Shown one piece after another: positions 63,041 through 63,715 of a DNA stretch of 63,715 nt. The notes beneath the pieces are model-generated. The model had not been told where the DNA came from and searched no databases. It saw only the letters and a program-made list of their open reading frames with translations. Both the position numbers and the translations under genes were made by a program. Origin of the DNA: Ectocarpus siliculosus (Eukaryota > Sar > Phaeophyceae > Ectocarpales > Ectocarpaceae). The stretch spans positions 137,637 through 201,351 of the forward strand of contig FN648381.1 of the NCBI GenBank assembly GCA_000310025.1, in the 5' to 3' direction. Each line of letters starts with the position of its first letter. Within the stretch, counting starts at the first letter, position 1.

Positions 63041-63715
63041 ACCCATGTTTGTTTATGGTCGCCAAATCTTTGAAAAAAATCTTCAAATGTTGTCAAACAT
63101 TTGCGCGCGAATATCTGCCAGAGGAACGTTCGAGTATCGTTTTTATGGGCAACAAAATCTTTATCGTGTGGTTTTCTCGAAATGCATCTCGCGTGCGGCG
63201 GGAATCGTGGTCTACTGCTACCAAACGATTTGTGACAGACAAACCACAAATGCGTCATGGAAACTGAATGTAACGAGCTCGCAAAGGGCTCCCCACAACC
63301 CTTGATGCACTGAGCTGATGCTGTGCCCGCCAATATGTGGCGATAGCGCTCCGGGAGTGCGAGAAAAAATGTTCTCGGTGTCAAAAAGAGACCAAAACGT
63401 GCGTCAGCGCTTCCCAACGGCAAAACGTCGGCCGCTTGAGAGGACACGTGAGTACAAAACTATCCAACTCCCGTCCTCTAGACCATCGATTCATGTTTTG
63501 TCTTCTTGGGTGTCTTCTCCATCAACGACTCTCACCCGGTTGTGCGTGGGTTGGCAGTGACCGCGCTCAGCCGGCAGGGAGGCACATCGTTGTGCGCGCA
63601 AAGTTGGGGACACAACGTTTTTTTCGGTCTATTTTTTTGCTTGAATATAGAGGGCTTGTTCCTCCGTCCCAAAAAAGACTTTTTCAAGACATCGAGTTCA
63701 CAGCGACGCGCCTCC
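63041..63715. other. No recognisable gene
   Basis: Short frames on both strands show no family resemblance. A T-rich stretch lies at 63618-63640. Confidence 0.35.

Overview
This window looks like nuclear DNA from a repeat-dense eukaryote. Host-like coding pieces carry GT-AG introns whose reading phase checks out across the junctions. The rest is long-terminal-repeat (LTR) retrotransposons with tRNA primer sites, Helitron and LINE remnants, foldback elements and tandem repeats. There are no operons or ribosome binding sites. An algal source is plausible because the DNA-methyltransferase and Tudor-like integrase architecture resembles elements known from algae and dinoflagellates. The species cannot be named from the sequence. 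Bases 1-480 look like poor-quality sequence and 40215-40535 is an assembly gap.

Left part (1-18400). A decayed multi-exon gene (508-2240) is followed by a 15.7-kb segment (2429-18116). That segment starts and ends with matching inverted termini and a CCTGA duplication. A second copy of the decayed gene further right shows the uninterrupted site. Inside the segment lie 228-bp tandem repeats, two Helitron protein fragments (4544-5280 minus, 16080-16912 plus), a zinc-finger-like gene remnant (13645-14814) and a young LTR element (7026-12305, minus). The LTR element encodes a C5-cytosine-methyltransferase-like protein and integrase pieces but no reverse transcriptase.

Middle part (19752-46022). 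A 13.2-kb Ty3/gypsy element on the minus strand (19752-32992) has Gag, an extra NADAR/YbiA domain, protease, reverse transcriptase, RNase H, integrase and a chromodomain. It sits in one arm of a roughly 1-kb inverted repeat (32993-33932 against 43893-44840) and the other arm preserves the empty site. Between the arms is a zinc-finger gene whose two exons (37798-37970 and 40660-41146) join in phase across an intron filled by a LINE fragment and the assembly gap.

Right part (46484-63715). The second copy of the decayed gene is split by a plus-strand Ty3/gypsy element (47650-55932). This element has four structured 3' hairpins and a small membrane-protein ORF after pol. An 868-bp foldback element (56677-57544) follows. 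The remainder is dispersed and tandem repeats, including a small mariner-like MITE.

Taken together the window is a nest of insertions into duplicated host-like sequence. All three LTR elements leave 4-bp target duplications. LTR divergence ranks the methyltransferase element (2 differences in 635 bp) as youngest. Several reading frames are broken by TGA where CGA is expected, which suggests mutation of methylated CpG.
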